64,000 bases of DNA, taken from NCBI RefSeq assembly GCF_900566055.1, contig NZ_UPHQ01000006.1, positions 62,001 to 126,000 on the forward strand. Reading direction: 5' to 3'. Positions 28,305 through 36,617 of this stretch are shown piece after piece; within the stretch, counting starts at the first letter, position 1, and every line of letters starts with the position of its first letter. Under the pieces are notes generated by a model, which was not told the DNA's origin, did no database searches, and saw only the letters and a program-made list of their open reading frames with translations. Origin of the DNA: Mycobacterium innocens. GTDB taxonomy: Bacteria; Actinomycetota; Actinomycetes; Mycobacteriales; Mycobacteriaceae. The translations under genes and the position numbers were made by a program.

Positions 28305-28373
28305 ATGGCGATTCGCGTCGCCCACGTCGGCACGGGAAACATCGGTCGGCTGGCGCCTGACGAGGCTTCGTAG
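28305..28373 (+). pseudogene. N-terminal stub of a dihydrodipicolinate-reductase-like gene
   Basis: A 22-codon ORF with good GGAGGAC Shine-Dalgarno, MAIRVAHVGTGNIGRLAPDE then AS and TAG. RVAHVGTGNIGRLA is the Rossmann start of the mycobacterial DapB-N-like oxidoreductases, normally about 350 aa. The rest of the gene is missing; the stub ends six bases before the FAD oxidoreductase ATG. It may still act as a translated leader for that gene. Confidence 0.7.
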
Positions 28374-28378
28374 GCGCC

Positions 28379-29725
28379 ATGAGCATCCTGGGCGGCCTGA
28401 CCGCCGCCGTCGGTTCGAGCCACGTCACCACCGATGCCGACGTGCTCGCCGCGCGCAGCGTCGACCACACCGGCCGCTATCGGGGCCGGGCCAGTGCGCT
28501 GGTGCGGCCCGGCTCCGCCGAGCAGGTCGCCGAGGTGCTGCGGTTATGCCGGGACGCCGGGGCCTACGTCACCGTGCAAGGCGGTCGCACCTCCCTGGTG
28601 GCCGGCACTGTTCCGCAACACGACGACGTGCTGCTGTCCACCGAAAGACTTTGTGCGGTGGGCGATGTCGACGTCATCGAACGCCGTGTCGAGGCCGGCG
28701 CCGGGGCTACGCTGGCTGCGGTGCAGCACGCCGCGACGGCGGCGGGGCTGGTGTTCGGCGTCGACTTGTCGGCTCGCGATTCCGCGACCGTCGGCGGGAT
28801 GGCCGCCACCAACGCCGGCGGCCTGCGTACGGTGCGCTACGGCAACATGAGCGAGCAGGTGGTGGGTCTGGATGTGGCGCTGCCCGACGGCTCGGTGCTG
28901 CACCGGCACAGCCGGGTGCGCCGCGACAACACCGGCTACGACCTGCCGGCGCTGTTCGTCGGCGCCGAAGGCACGTTGGGCGTCATCACCCAGCTGGATC
29001 TGCGCCTGCATCCGGCTCCGTCGCATCGGGTGACGGCGATCTGTGGCTTCGCCGACCTCGACGCGCTGGTCGACGCCGGACGGGTGTTGCGCGACGCGGA
29101 CGGAATCGCGGCACTGGAATTGATCGACGGCCGCGCGGCCGCGCTGACCCGCGAGCAGCTGGGGCTGGCCGCTCCCGTCGAGGGAGACTGGCTGCTGCTG
29201 GTGGAACTGGCAGCCGACCACGATCAGACCGATCGGCTCGGCGGGCTGCTCGGCGGGATGCGGCGCTGCGGTGAAGCGGCGGTCGGCGTGGATAGCGCTG
29301 CGCGGCAACGATTGTGGCGTACCCGGGAAGCGCTGGCCGAGGTGCTGGGCGGCTATGGGCCACCGTTGAAGGTCGACGTTTCGCTGCCGTTGCCGGCGAT
29401 CGGCAGATTCGCCCGGGACGCGGTCAGTCTGGTCCACGCCCATGTCGCCGACGCGCTGCCGGTGCTGTTCGGCCACATCGGTGAGGGCAATCTGCACCTC
29501 AACGTGCTGCGGTTGCCGCCGGACCGCGAACCTGCGCTGTATCCGGAGCTGATGGGACTGATCGCCGAGTGCGGCGGCAACGTCAGCTCCGAACACGGCG
29601 TCGGCAGCCGCAAACGCCGGTACCTGGGAATGTCCCGGGAGCCCAGCGATATCGCCGTCATGCGAACTGTCAAGGCGGCGCTGGACCCGACCGGCTATCT
29701 CAACGCGGCGGTGTTGTTCGAATAG
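28379..29725 (+). CDS. FAD-linked oxidase/dehydrogenase (Rv0161-like)
   Basis: A 448-aa flavoprotein of the glycolate oxidase GlcD/D-lactate dehydrogenase (PCMH, VAO) family. The FAD-binding part contains VQGGRTSLVAGTVP and SARDSATVGGMAATNAGG followed by RYGNMSEQVVGLDV. The C-terminal cap and metal/substrate region is LFGHIGEGNLHLNV and ECGGNVSSEHGVGSRKRRYL. It is expected to oxidise a 2-hydroxy acid; the substrate is unknown. ATG at 28379; the DapB-like stub immediately upstream probably marks a deletion that fused the two regions. Confidence 0.92.
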   Translation: MSILGGLTAAVGSSHVTTDADVLAARSVDHTGRYRGRASALVRPGSAEQVAEVLRLCRDAGAYVTVQGGRTSLVAGTVPQHDDVLLSTERLCAVGDVDVIERRVEAGAGATLAAVQHAATAAGLVFGVDLSARDSATVGGMAATNAGGLRTVRYGNMSEQVVGLDVALPDGSVLHRHSRVRRDNTGYDLPALFVGAEGTLGVITQLDLRLHPAPSHRVTAICGFADLDALVDAGRVLRDADGIAALELIDGRAAALTREQLGLAAPVEGDWLLLVELAADHDQTDRLGGLLGGMRRCGEAAVGVDSAARQRLWRTREALAEVLGGYGPPLKVDVSLPLPAIGRFARDAVSLVHAHVADALPVLFGHIGEGNLHLNVLRLPPDREPALYPELMGLIAECGGNVSSEHGVGSRKRRYLGMSREPSDIAVMRTVKAALDPTGYLNAAVLFE

Positions 29726-29742
29726 CGGCCCCGGGCTGGCCC

Positions 29743-30291
29743 TCAGTCGGCTCCCTTGATGCCGACGGCATGGCGCAGCTGAGCCAGGAACTGATCGGCG
29801 TCGTCGCTGCGAACGATGTAGTGCGAGATCGCGACCCGGATTGCCGTCGCTGCCTTCACCGCGGCATTGGGGCCCGGAAGCAGCCGCTGCAGGCCGTCGC
29901 GCATCTCGGGTATGACGCCGGACATCTGCGCGATGACCAACTCCGGTTCGATATCGACCATCCGGACCCCCGAGTAGGAGTACTGGTAGTCGACGATGAA
30001 ACACAGTGCGGCATCCAGCCTTTCGACGCCTTTGAGTCCGGCCGTCGCGTCGGCCAGTCCGCTTTCGAAGTTCTGGCGCTCGTAGCGCGAAAATGTGGAG
30101 AGCAACTCCTCTTTGGAAGCGAACCAGCGGTAGAGGGTCGGACGCGAGACTCCGGCCTGGGCCGCGACCTCCGAGAGGCTGAGCTTGGTCTTGCCGCTGC
30201 GGCCGAGTACCTCCGCGGTGGCCGCCAGGATCCGCTGACGGGTCGAATTGTCGGTCTCGGTCGCAGCTGTTGCCCCAAACGCCTGGCTCAT
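29743..30291 (-). CDS. TetR-family regulator, probable controller of the 31-bp motif regulon
   Basis: A 182-aa TetR protein with HTH SLSEVAAQAGVSRPTLYRWF (residues about 39-58) then ASKEELL. The C-terminal ligand domain has no recognisable ligand motif. It is convergent with the FAD oxidoreductase and divergent from the thioesterase gene. Copy A of the conserved 31-bp motif begins nine bases before its ATG and copy B lies upstream of the thioesterase gene, the usual layout of an autoregulating TetR repressor of a divergent operon. It is absent from this position in M. tuberculosis as I recall. Confidence 0.92.
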   Translation of the reverse strand: MSQAFGATAATETDNSTRQRILAATAEVLGRSGKTKLSLSEVAAQAGVSRPTLYRWFASKEELLSTFSRYERQNFESGLADATAGLKGVERLDAALCFIVDYQYSYSGVRMVDIEPELVIAQMSGVIPEMRDGLQRLLPGPNAAVKAATAIRVAISHYIVRSDDADQFLAQLRHAVGIKGAD

Positions 30292-30299
30292 GCCTCAAA

Positions 30300-30330
30300 C
30301 TTTACAAAGCATTGGGTAAGTGTCACGGTG
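30300..30330. promoter_or_regulatory. 31-bp bipartite motif, copy A (TetR start)
   Basis: CTTTACAAA, ten variable bases, AGTGTCACGGTG. The half-sites CTTTACA and TGTCACG are imperfect inverted copies (CnTnACA...TGTnAnG) separated by 14 bases. It lies nine bases from the TetR start codon, so occupancy would block TetR transcription; on the minus strand GTGACA and TGTAAA could also serve as part of its promoter. Confidence 0.75.
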
Positions 30331-30392
30331 TTTCACCGCCGCGCCCGGCAACCGCCGGAGCCGGCCCCGGCGGCCGGGCCCTAACCCGCAAC

Positions 30393-30423
30393 CTTTACAA
30401 AATGAGCGCAAAGTGTCACGCTG
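30393..30423. promoter_or_regulatory. 31-bp bipartite motif, copy B (upstream of thioesterase)
   Basis: CTTTACAAA, ten variable bases, AGTGTCACGCTG, with the same spacing as copies A and C. It ends 38 bases before the TTG start of the thioesterase gene, a position suited to repression of the thioesterase/oxidoreductase operon. Confidence 0.78.
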
Positions 30424-30461
30424 GGCCGTGAGTTGGCGTCGCGAGCAAGAGGTGAACGCAG

Positions 30462-31343
30462 TTGACGACAGATTCTGAACAGGCCCAATGGTCGGTCGAT
30501 CGGCTGCTCGAGCTCTTCGAGGTACGGGCCCAGGGCACCGATCGGTTCAGCGCCGACACCGGCATCGCCGGGAAGGACGACCGGCAGGTGGTGGAGGGCA
30601 CCCAGGTGTTCGCACAGGCAATCGTCGCTGTGGCCAAGCGATTCCACGGTAAGTCGGTGCGTTCGGCGCACGCGGTGTTTTCCCGCGCCGTCGCGGTCGG
30701 TCCGCCGACCGAGCTGCTCCTCGACGTCGTGCACGAGGGCCGGTCCACCGCCACCGCCGTCGTCTCGGCGCGGCAGGACGGCCGGCGCTGCATCACCATG
30801 ACGGTCCTGGCCGACGTCCCCACCGGCGACGTGATCCGCCATCACCTGCCGCGGCCCGGCGTCGCGGCGCCCGCGGACGCCAACGTCTCGCAGATGCCGA
30901 TGATCGGACGCGAGTTGCGACTCGTCGACGTGGTGGACGTCAACAGTCCCGACGAGGTCGGACCACCCGAGTTGTACGCGTGGTTGCGCTACCACCCCAT
31001 CCCGGCCCGTGACGACCTGGCCAAGGCGTTGGTCGCCTACTTCACCGGCCACCTCGGGATTTCGACCACCATGCGGGCGCACCCGGGCATCGGTACCAGC
31101 CAGGCGCATCTGAGGGTGTCCACCGCGCCGATGACGATCTCGGTGGCCTTCCACGAACCGGTGCGCTGGGACGGCTGGTTGCTCTACTCCCACGAGAGCA
31201 CGCAGGTCGGCGCCGGGATGTCGTACGTCCGCGGCACCGTGCACACCGAGGAGGGCGGACTCATTGCGTCCTTTGCCCAGGAGGCGATGATCCGGCCGCT
31301 GCGCACCACCGACACGGCGATCGACGCCCGGTCCCGGTTCTAG
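30462..31343 (+). CDS. TesB-like acyl-CoA thioesterase
   Basis: A 293-aa protein with the two-hotdog architecture of acyl-CoA thioesterase II. The C-terminal signature is clear: SHESTQVGAGMSYVRGTVHT then EEGGLIASFAQEAMIR, where the Q of AQE and the preceding Asp/Thr positions correspond to the TesB catalytic set. It would hydrolyse acyl-CoA to free acid and CoA. TTG start at 30462, with AGAGGTG eight bases upstream; no ATG or GTG is well placed. It is followed after four bases by the F420-type oxidoreductase, so the two form an operon under motif copy B. Confidence 0.85.
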   Translation: MTTDSEQAQWSVDRLLELFEVRAQGTDRFSADTGIAGKDDRQVVEGTQVFAQAIVAVAKRFHGKSVRSAHAVFSRAVAVGPPTELLLDVVHEGRSTATAVVSARQDGRRCITMTVLADVPTGDVIRHHLPRPGVAAPADANVSQMPMIGRELRLVDVVDVNSPDEVGPPELYAWLRYHPIPARDDLAKALVAYFTGHLGISTTMRAHPGIGTSQAHLRVSTAPMTISVAFHEPVRWDGWLLYSHESTQVGAGMSYVRGTVHTEEGGLIASFAQEAMIRPLRTTDTAIDARSRF

Positions 31344-31347
31344 CGGT

Positions 31348-32262
31348 ATGCGCTTCGCCGTCACCCACCCGATGCACAGTCATCCCTACAATCCGGAGCT
31401 GTTGTCCGGGGCCAGTATCGCGGCGATCGCCGCGGCGGCCGAAGGCGCCGGCTTTCACGGGTTCGGCTTCACCGACCACCCGGCCCCGTCACAGCGCTGG
31501 CTTCAGGCGGGCGGCCATGACGCGTTGGATCCGTTTGTCGCCATGGGTTTCGCCGCCGCACGCACGACGACGCTGCGCCTGATTCCCAACATCGTGGTGC
31601 TGCCGTACCGAAACCCATTCCTGGTGGCCAAGTCCGGCGCAACGTTGGACCTGCTGTCCGGCGGCCGGTTCACCCTGGCGGTCGGGGTGGGATATCTGAA
31701 ACGGGAATTCGCGGCACTGGGTGTCGACTACGACGAGCGTGCCGAGCTGTTCGAGGAGGCGCTGCAGGTCATCCGCGCGGTGTGGACCAGCGATGACATA
31801 TCTTTTGCTGGAAGGCATTTCACCGCGAGCGGCATCACCGCGCATCCCAGACCGCTGCGCCCGCCGCGGATCTGGATCGGCGGCAACACCCGGGCGGCCC
31901 GCCGTCGCGTTGCCCGCTACGGTGACGGCTGGTGCCCGTTCCCCGCCCCTGCGCGGCTGGCCCAGACCGCGGGTACCGCGGCCATCGACTCGGTGGACCG
32001 GCTTGCCGACGGTATCGAGGACTTACGGCGCAACTGCGACGCGGCCGGCCGGGACTGGTCGGCAATCGATATCACTTTCGCCAACGCCGACGGGGGCAGC
32101 CCGGCGAGCGACGGCTTCAACGCCGACGCCTACCTGTCCGGGTTGGAAAAGCTTGCCGCCCTTGGCGTTACCTGGGTGCACGTGGGGCTGCCCGGCGACA
32201 GCCTAGCTCATGTGCTGGAGAGCATCGAGCGGTTCCGGACTCTGGTGATCGATGCCGCCTGA
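31348..32262 (+). CDS. LLM-class F420-dependent oxidoreductase
   Basis: A 304-aa luciferase-like monooxygenase fold protein. FTDHPAPSQRW near residues 45-55, the IPNIVVLPYRNPFLVAKSGA strand, and LDLLSGGRFTLAVGVGYLKR EF are characteristic of mycobacterial F420-dependent LLM enzymes (TIGR03619-like). It probably uses F420 to reduce or oxidise an unknown substrate. ATG at 31348, four bases after the thioesterase stop. It is convergent with the DUF427 gene (15 bases). Confidence 0.88.
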   Translation: MRFAVTHPMHSHPYNPELLSGASIAAIAAAAEGAGFHGFGFTDHPAPSQRWLQAGGHDALDPFVAMGFAAARTTTLRLIPNIVVLPYRNPFLVAKSGATLDLLSGGRFTLAVGVGYLKREFAALGVDYDERAELFEEALQVIRAVWTSDDISFAGRHFTASGITAHPRPLRPPRIWIGGNTRAARRRVARYGDGWCPFPAPARLAQTAGTAAIDSVDRLADGIEDLRRNCDAAGRDWSAIDITFANADGGSPASDGFNADAYLSGLEKLAALGVTWVHVGLPGDSLAHVLESIERFRTLVIDAA

Positions 32263-32276
32263 CGCCTCCTCGCGGA

Positions 32277-32978
32277 TCACAGCACCCTTGTCGCCCCGAG
32301 AACGCGGCCCGGCAGCTCCGCAATGACATCGATGCGGGTGTCGTCGAAGGCGAGGAATCCCTCGATCGGCAGGCTTTCCGGAAACGGATCGGTATAACTC
32401 CACGCGGCGTCTTCGACGAAGACGTCGTCCAGGATGGCGGACCAGTATGTCGCGACGCCCTTGTAGTTGCAGTAGCTCGACGTGTCCGACTTCCGCAGTA
32501 GATCGGTGCGCACCTGCGAAGGCTCCACGTACAGCCGCGGTTCCAGCGACGTCTCGAAAACGATCACCGTGTCGTGGGTGTCGACCAGCGCTGTCCCGGC
32601 GAGAGAGACGTTGAGGTGACGGGTGGTGGGGCGGCAGTCGACCCGGTGGTACGGATTTGGGGGATAGTGGACGAGTTTGCGCCCCTCCTCCACCCAGGTG
32701 TCGACGGCGTCCCACGGCACGTGAACATAACCGGGCGCTTCGGATTCGGGCTCGGTCGGTAGGTCGCCGACCTCGTCGTCCGGGAAAACGTAGCCGAGCG
32801 GGTGATCGCGCCGGTGGACCAGCAGCGCCCGCTCGGTGTCGATGACCAGCCGCCCGTTCCGGAAGGCCTGGATCCGGCGCGGATGCGGTTCGATGTACAC
32901 AAGGTTTGCGGGTATCGGCGGACAGAAGTGTCCGGCCGGGTTCCGGCTGAGGGGACCATGTCCGGCCACCAGACTCAT
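32277..32978 (-). CDS. DUF427 domain protein, long form
   Basis: A 233-aa protein. An N-terminal half with VYIEPHPRRIQAFRNGRLVI and ALLVHRRDHPLGYVFPDDEV precedes a second DUF427-like unit with RLYVEPSQVRTDLLRKSDTS then SYCNYKGVATYWS and AWSYTDPFPES. The two halves look like a tandem DUF427 pair. Function unknown. The ATG at 32978 has GGGAGGAG four bases upstream. The frame is open far upstream (to 34271), but that part is the antisense of the CoA-transferase relic. Confidence 0.85.
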   Translation of the reverse strand: MSLVAGHGPLSRNPAGHFCPPIPANLVYIEPHPRRIQAFRNGRLVIDTERALLVHRRDHPLGYVFPDDEVGDLPTEPESEAPGYVHVPWDAVDTWVEEGRKLVHYPPNPYHRVDCRPTTRHLNVSLAGTALVDTHDTVIVFETSLEPRLYVEPSQVRTDLLRKSDTSSYCNYKGVATYWSAILDDVFVEDAAWSYTDPFPESLPIEGFLAFDDTRIDVIAELPGRVLGATRVL

Positions 32979-33356
32979 GAGGCTCCTCCCAACTGGGGTA
33001 CCCGCACCGCGGCCATGGTGACCGCGTCGCCGCGCGCCGCGTCTGCCAAGCGCAGGGTTGCGGGCGCGCTGCTGGCGGACCGCGAACCTCGACGACGTCG
33101 TGCTGTCAGGTAAGCGTAAGTCGCGGCCCGACCGGTATCCGCCATGGATTGCCGTTACCCGAAATGTGAGTGTGCTATGACCGTGTGTTCCAGCCGGCTT
33201 CTGGTTGTGAGGTAGTGGTGCGTGCGCGATGCGGAGTTGGCGTTTCGTCGGACTTCGTATGTCCCAACCGCACCGTGGGCGCGCTGCCTCGAAGGGTCTT
33301 GGCCGGGCTTCGGTCCCGGAGAGGCTCGGGCTGACGAGCCGGAGTAGGAATGAGCC
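32979..33356. other. Intergenic region without a recognisable gene
   Basis: About 378 bases between the DUF427 gene and the CoA-transferase relic, which are divergent. I see no ORF with coding character, no copy of the 31-bp motif and no convincing promoter. Given the decay of the gene to its right, it may contain eroded coding sequence. Confidence 0.5.
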
Positions 33357-34232
33357 ATGGCGGGACCGGTAGCAGGCATCACAGTCGTCGAGCTTGGGGT
33401 CTGGGTCGCCGGACCGGCCACGGCCGCCCATCCTGGCCGACTGGGGCGCCGACGTCATCAAGATCGAACCGCCGACCGGTGATCCGGGCCGGATGTTCGG
33501 GCGGATGCTGGGATGGCCGAGCTGCTCACCCCGCCGGGCGGCACCCCGCCGTGCCAGCGCGGCGGCATGGGTGATCACTCGGCGGGCATGACCCTGGCGG
33601 CCGCCGTCTGCGCGGCACTGCTCGCGCGTGAGCGCACCGGAACCGGTCAACTGGTGACCACCTCGCTGTACCGCCAGGGCGCCTACACGGTCAGCTTCGA
33701 CCTGAACACGTATCTGCTCACCGGCCAGCCGATCGCGGTCGGACAACGCGAGTCGATGGGTAACCCGTGCATGAACAACTACACCACCGGCGACGGGAGG
33801 CGGTTCTGGATCGTCGGGCTTCAGGGTGATCGGCACTGGCCGGCGTTGTGTCGCGTTGTCGGGCGGCCGGAATGGCTGGCCGATCCGCGGTATGGCGATA
33901 CCCGCGCCCGCGCCGCCAACGCCGTGGCGCTCATCGCCGCGCTGGACGAGATCTTCGCGACGAAGTCGCTTGCCGAATGGGCGGAAGCCTTCGCCGCCGA
34001 ACCGGATTTCTTCTGGTCCCCGGTCAACACGCTCGAGGACGTCGTCGCCGACGAGCAGTTCCACGCCGCGGGCGGCATCGTCGCGGTGCCGGACGGGGAA
34101 TCGAGCGTGCCGATGGTGGCCACGCCGGCGGATTTCCACGGCACGCCATGGGCGCCCCGCTGGAAGGCTCCCGCACTGGGCCAGCACACCGAGGAAGTTC
34201 TGGCCGAACTTGCGGCCCGCCGCAGGTCTTGA
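33357..34232 (+). pseudogene. CaiB/BaiF-type CoA-transferase, broken
   Basis: The gene starts MAGPVAGITVVELGVWVAGP at 33357. An extra C in the CCC at 33427-33429 then shifts the frame; the shifted frame reads ILADWGADVIKIEPPTGDPG then RMFGRMLG. A deletion follows, and the original frame resumes at about 33510 with MAELLTPPGGTPP and runs intact to 34232 (ending VLAELAARRRS). Roughly 125 residues of a normal protein of about 360 aa, including the catalytic aspartate region, are missing. Family III CoA-transferases move CoA between acids. The deletion shows that it cannot be a simple sequencing error. Confidence 0.88.
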
Positions 34233-34244
34233 CGATCCCGGAAG

Positions 34245-34275
34245 CTTTACAAATTTGCGCGAAAGTGTCACGCTG
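34245..34275. promoter_or_regulatory. 31-bp bipartite motif, copy C (upstream of hypothetical gene)
   Basis: CTTTACAAA, ten variable bases, AGTGTCACGCTG. It is identical to copy B in every fixed position and lies between the CoA-transferase relic and the hypothetical gene starting at 34406 (131 bases downstream). This ties that gene into the same putative regulon. Confidence 0.78.
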
Positions 34276-34405
34276 TCGGGTGAGCCGTGTCACCCGATTC
34301 GCCGAAACCGGGCCGGTCCCGGTGGGCTATCCGGTGCGGCGGACACCCCTGACAGCCGCGGCAAGCCACCGGTCCGCATGTGGTCCACGCACGAGGAATG
34401 AACCG

Positions 34406-34963
34406 ATGATCACTCCCACTTTCGGCATCAGCGATTACCTGGCGACAGATGCGCACCGAGGGCCGCGGACCGACACGGAGTGTCTGCGTTACCGGCTCGA
34501 GGTGGTGGCCACCAGTGCCGTCGACGTGGTGCACGCCGCCGGGGGCTGGTTGTACGACCGGGTGACGGCCGGTTGGGAGGTGACGGTACTGCTGCCGGGC
34601 GGCGACCGCACCCGGCCGTTGGCGATCCTCGGGGCCCGGGCCGCGGACCTGGAGACCGGATTGACCGAGTCCCGCCCATGGGGGCCACGGGGTCAGAGCC
34701 TGGCCGTCAGCGCCGGTGCGTTCGCGGCGGACGATCGCGTTCGCGACCGGGTGCTCGAGGCGCTCGAGCACCGGTCGGGCGAGGTGGCGCTGTGGGGTGA
34801 CGAGTGGCCTTGGGGGCTGAATCGCGCGATCGGCCCGGTGCAGCATGTGCTCAGCTCGGCTGCCCGGGCGTTCAAGCGTCAGGCGCTGAAGGCGGCCGGA
34901 ATCCGCTGCGGCTCAGTCGAGTCGGTCGAGACGTTGTTCAGCGACACGCGGTGGTGGGGCTAG
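34406..34963 (+). CDS. Conserved hypothetical protein under motif copy C
   Basis: A 185-aa soluble protein that I do not recognise. It begins MITPTFGISDYLATDAHRGP, has a central hydrophobic AVDVVHAAGGWLYDRV helix and a strand WEVTVLLPGGDRTRPLAILG, and ends CGSVESVETLFSDTRWWG. No catalytic motif is evident. The ATG at 34406 has GAGG upstream; the frame is open back into the CoA-transferase relic but only this start is plausible. It may respond to the same TetR as the thioesterase operon. Confidence 0.75.
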   Translation: MITPTFGISDYLATDAHRGPRTDTECLRYRLEVVATSAVDVVHAAGGWLYDRVTAGWEVTVLLPGGDRTRPLAILGARAADLETGLTESRPWGPRGQSLAVSAGAFAADDRVRDRVLEALEHRSGEVALWGDEWPWGLNRAIGPVQHVLSSAARAFKRQALKAAGIRCGSVESVETLFSDTRWWG

Positions 34964-34986
34964 TTGCCGGTGGGAGCCCCACAGAG

Positions 34987-36093
34987 TCAGAACGTGATGA
35001 GCTGGCGGATCGCCGTGCCGTCGGCGAGATGGTCCATCGCCGCGTTGATGTCGTCCAACCGAATCGTCGACGACACCAGCGATTCCACCGGCAGCCGGCC
35101 GGACCGCCACAGCGACACGAATCGGGGAATGTCGCGGCTGGGGACCGCCGAACCGAGGTAACTGCCGATCAGCGACCGGCCTTCGGCGACAAGACTCAAC
35201 GGCGAGATGCTGATCCGCGCGTCCGGGGGCGGCAGCCCGACGGTAACGGTACGGCCGCCCGGGGCGGTCAGTGCGATCGCGGTCTCAAGCGCGCCGGCGT
35301 GACCGACGGCCTCGACGACCACGTCCGCTTTCACCCCGGAATCGGTGGCCCGCTGCGGCGTGTAGGTGTCATGGACGCCGAGTGTCGTTGCAGTGGAAAG
35401 TTTTTCGGGTATCTGATCGACACCGATGACGCGGACGTCGGGATAGGTGAGGGCGGTGAGCACCGCCGCCATCCCGACGCCCCCGAGTCCGACGACGGCG
35501 ACCGACTGTCCCGGTCGCGGGTGACCCACGTTGATGACGGCGCCCCCGCCGGTCAGCACCGCGCATCCGAGCAGGGCCGCCACGTGCGGCGGCACATCGT
35601 CGGGTACCGGGATGGCACTGGCCCGGTTGACCACGGCGTGGGTGGCAAATCCCGAGACACCGAGGTGGTGGTACACCGGGTGGCCGTCCCGGCTGAGTCT
35701 GATAGCGCCGCCCAGTAATGTGCCGGCCGCGTTGGCGGCGCCGGCCGGCTGGCACGGCGTCATGCCCTCGGTCGCGCATGCCGGACAGTGTTCACACCGC
35801 GGTAGGAAGACCAGCACCACTCGCTGGCCGACGGCTACGTCGTCAACCCGGTCACCGACCTGCTCGACGATTCCCGCGGCCTCATGGCCGAGCAACATCG
35901 GCACCGGCCGCACCCGGTTGCCGTTGACCACCGACAGGTCGGAGTGGCATACGCCGGCGGCCTCGATGCGGACCAGCACCTCGTCGCTGCCGGGCGCTTC
36001 CAGATCGAGGTCGGCAACGCCGATCGGCCGCGACTCGACGTACGGGCGAGGCGACCCGATCCGCTCGAGCACCGCGCCGCGGATGTGAAACAT
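34987..36093 (-). CDS. adhE1: Zinc-type alcohol dehydrogenase (Rv0162c-like)
   Basis: A 368-aa medium-chain dehydrogenase. Catalytic zinc ligands lie in AGVCHSDLS and LLGHEAAG, the structural zinc loop is CEHCPACATEGMTPC, and the NAD fold is VAVVGLGGVGMAAV followed by GVDQ (Asp for NAD preference). It oxidises an alcohol to an aldehyde or ketone; the class III-like extension is compatible with larger substrates. ATG at 36093; an ATG at 36123 would run into the divergent thioesterase. A KstR-like palindrome covers the start codon. Confidence 0.92.
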   Translation of the reverse strand: MFHIRGAVLERIGSPRPYVESRPIGVADLDLEAPGSDEVLVRIEAAGVCHSDLSVVNGNRVRPVPMLLGHEAAGIVEQVGDRVDDVAVGQRVVLVFLPRCEHCPACATEGMTPCQPAGAANAAGTLLGGAIRLSRDGHPVYHHLGVSGFATHAVVNRASAIPVPDDVPPHVAALLGCAVLTGGGAVINVGHPRPGQSVAVVGLGGVGMAAVLTALTYPDVRVIGVDQIPEKLSTATTLGVHDTYTPQRATDSGVKADVVVEAVGHAGALETAIALTAPGGRTVTVGLPPPDARISISPLSLVAEGRSLIGSYLGSAVPSRDIPRFVSLWRSGRLPVESLVSSTIRLDDINAAMDHLADGTAIRQLITF

Positions 36094-36099
36094 GTTGGA
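36086..36099. promoter_or_regulatory. KstR-like palindrome TGAAACATGTTGGA
   Basis: It matches the TnnAACnnGTTnnA consensus I know for the cholesterol-catabolism repressor KstR, and overlaps the adhE1 start codon nine bases from the divergent Rv0163-like start. The fixed positions are few, so about one such site is expected by chance in 64 kb; only the position makes it interesting. Confidence 0.35.
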
Positions 36100-36107
36100 A
36101 TACAACC

Positions 36108-36617
36108 ATGGCTTCAGTCCCATCGGTGCCGTCGGTACCGTCGGTACCCGAAACGCCCGCGCCGCAGAACCTCACCAGCGGCGACTTCCCGGTGCTGTGG
36201 CCGGTGCTCACCCGCTGGGCCGACAACGACATGTTCGGCCACCTCAACAACGCCGTCTACTACCAACTCTTCGACACCGCGATCAACGCCTGGATCAACA
36301 CGGGTACCAACCTCGACCCGCTCACCACGCCTTCGCAGGGCATCGTCGCCGAGTCGGGCTGTCGTTACTTCTCCGAACTGCATTTCCCGGAACAGCTGAT
36401 GGTGGGCCTGGCGGTCACCCGCCTGGGCCGCAGCAGCGTCACCTACCGACTCGGCGTGTTCAAAGCCGGCCAGCAAACCGACAGCGTCCGGCCTCAGCCG
36501 ATCACCGCGCTGGGGCACTGGGTACACGTCTACGTCGACCGGACCAGCCGCAAACCCGTCCCGATCCCGGAGGCCATCCGCTCACTGCTGTCGACAGCTT
36601 GCGTGAAGCCGGCGTGA
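36108..36617 (+). CDS. Hotdog-fold acyl-CoA thioesterase (Rv0163-like)
   Basis: A 169-aa 4-hydroxybenzoyl-CoA-thioesterase-like protein with TRWADNDMFGHLNNAVYYQL FDTAINAWI at residues about 36-64; the D of DMFGH is the usual catalytic acid. The first 15 residues are a Val-Pro-Ser repeat (VPSVPSVPSVPE) from a GTCGGTACC-type 9-bp repeat and are probably not structural. Divergent from adhE1; the two probably share regulation. The substrate is unknown. Confidence 0.9.
   Translation: MASVPSVPSVPSVPETPAPQNLTSGDFPVLWPVLTRWADNDMFGHLNNAVYYQLFDTAINAWINTGTNLDPLTTPSQGIVAESGCRYFSELHFPEQLMVGLAVTRLGRSSVTYRLGVFKAGQQTDSVRPQPITALGHWVHVYVDRTSRKPVPIPEAIRSLLSTACVKPA

Noticed and set aside
28544..30298. Long minus-strand open frame (about 584 codons) across the FAD oxidoreductase and TetR
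   Set aside because: Antisense shadow; the composition is Arg/Gln/His-rich and the plus-strand oxidoreductase motifs are unambiguous.
32979..33356. A gene between the DUF427 protein and the CoA-transferase relic
   Set aside because: Short frames exist on both strands but none has a coding-like composition or a ribosome binding site.
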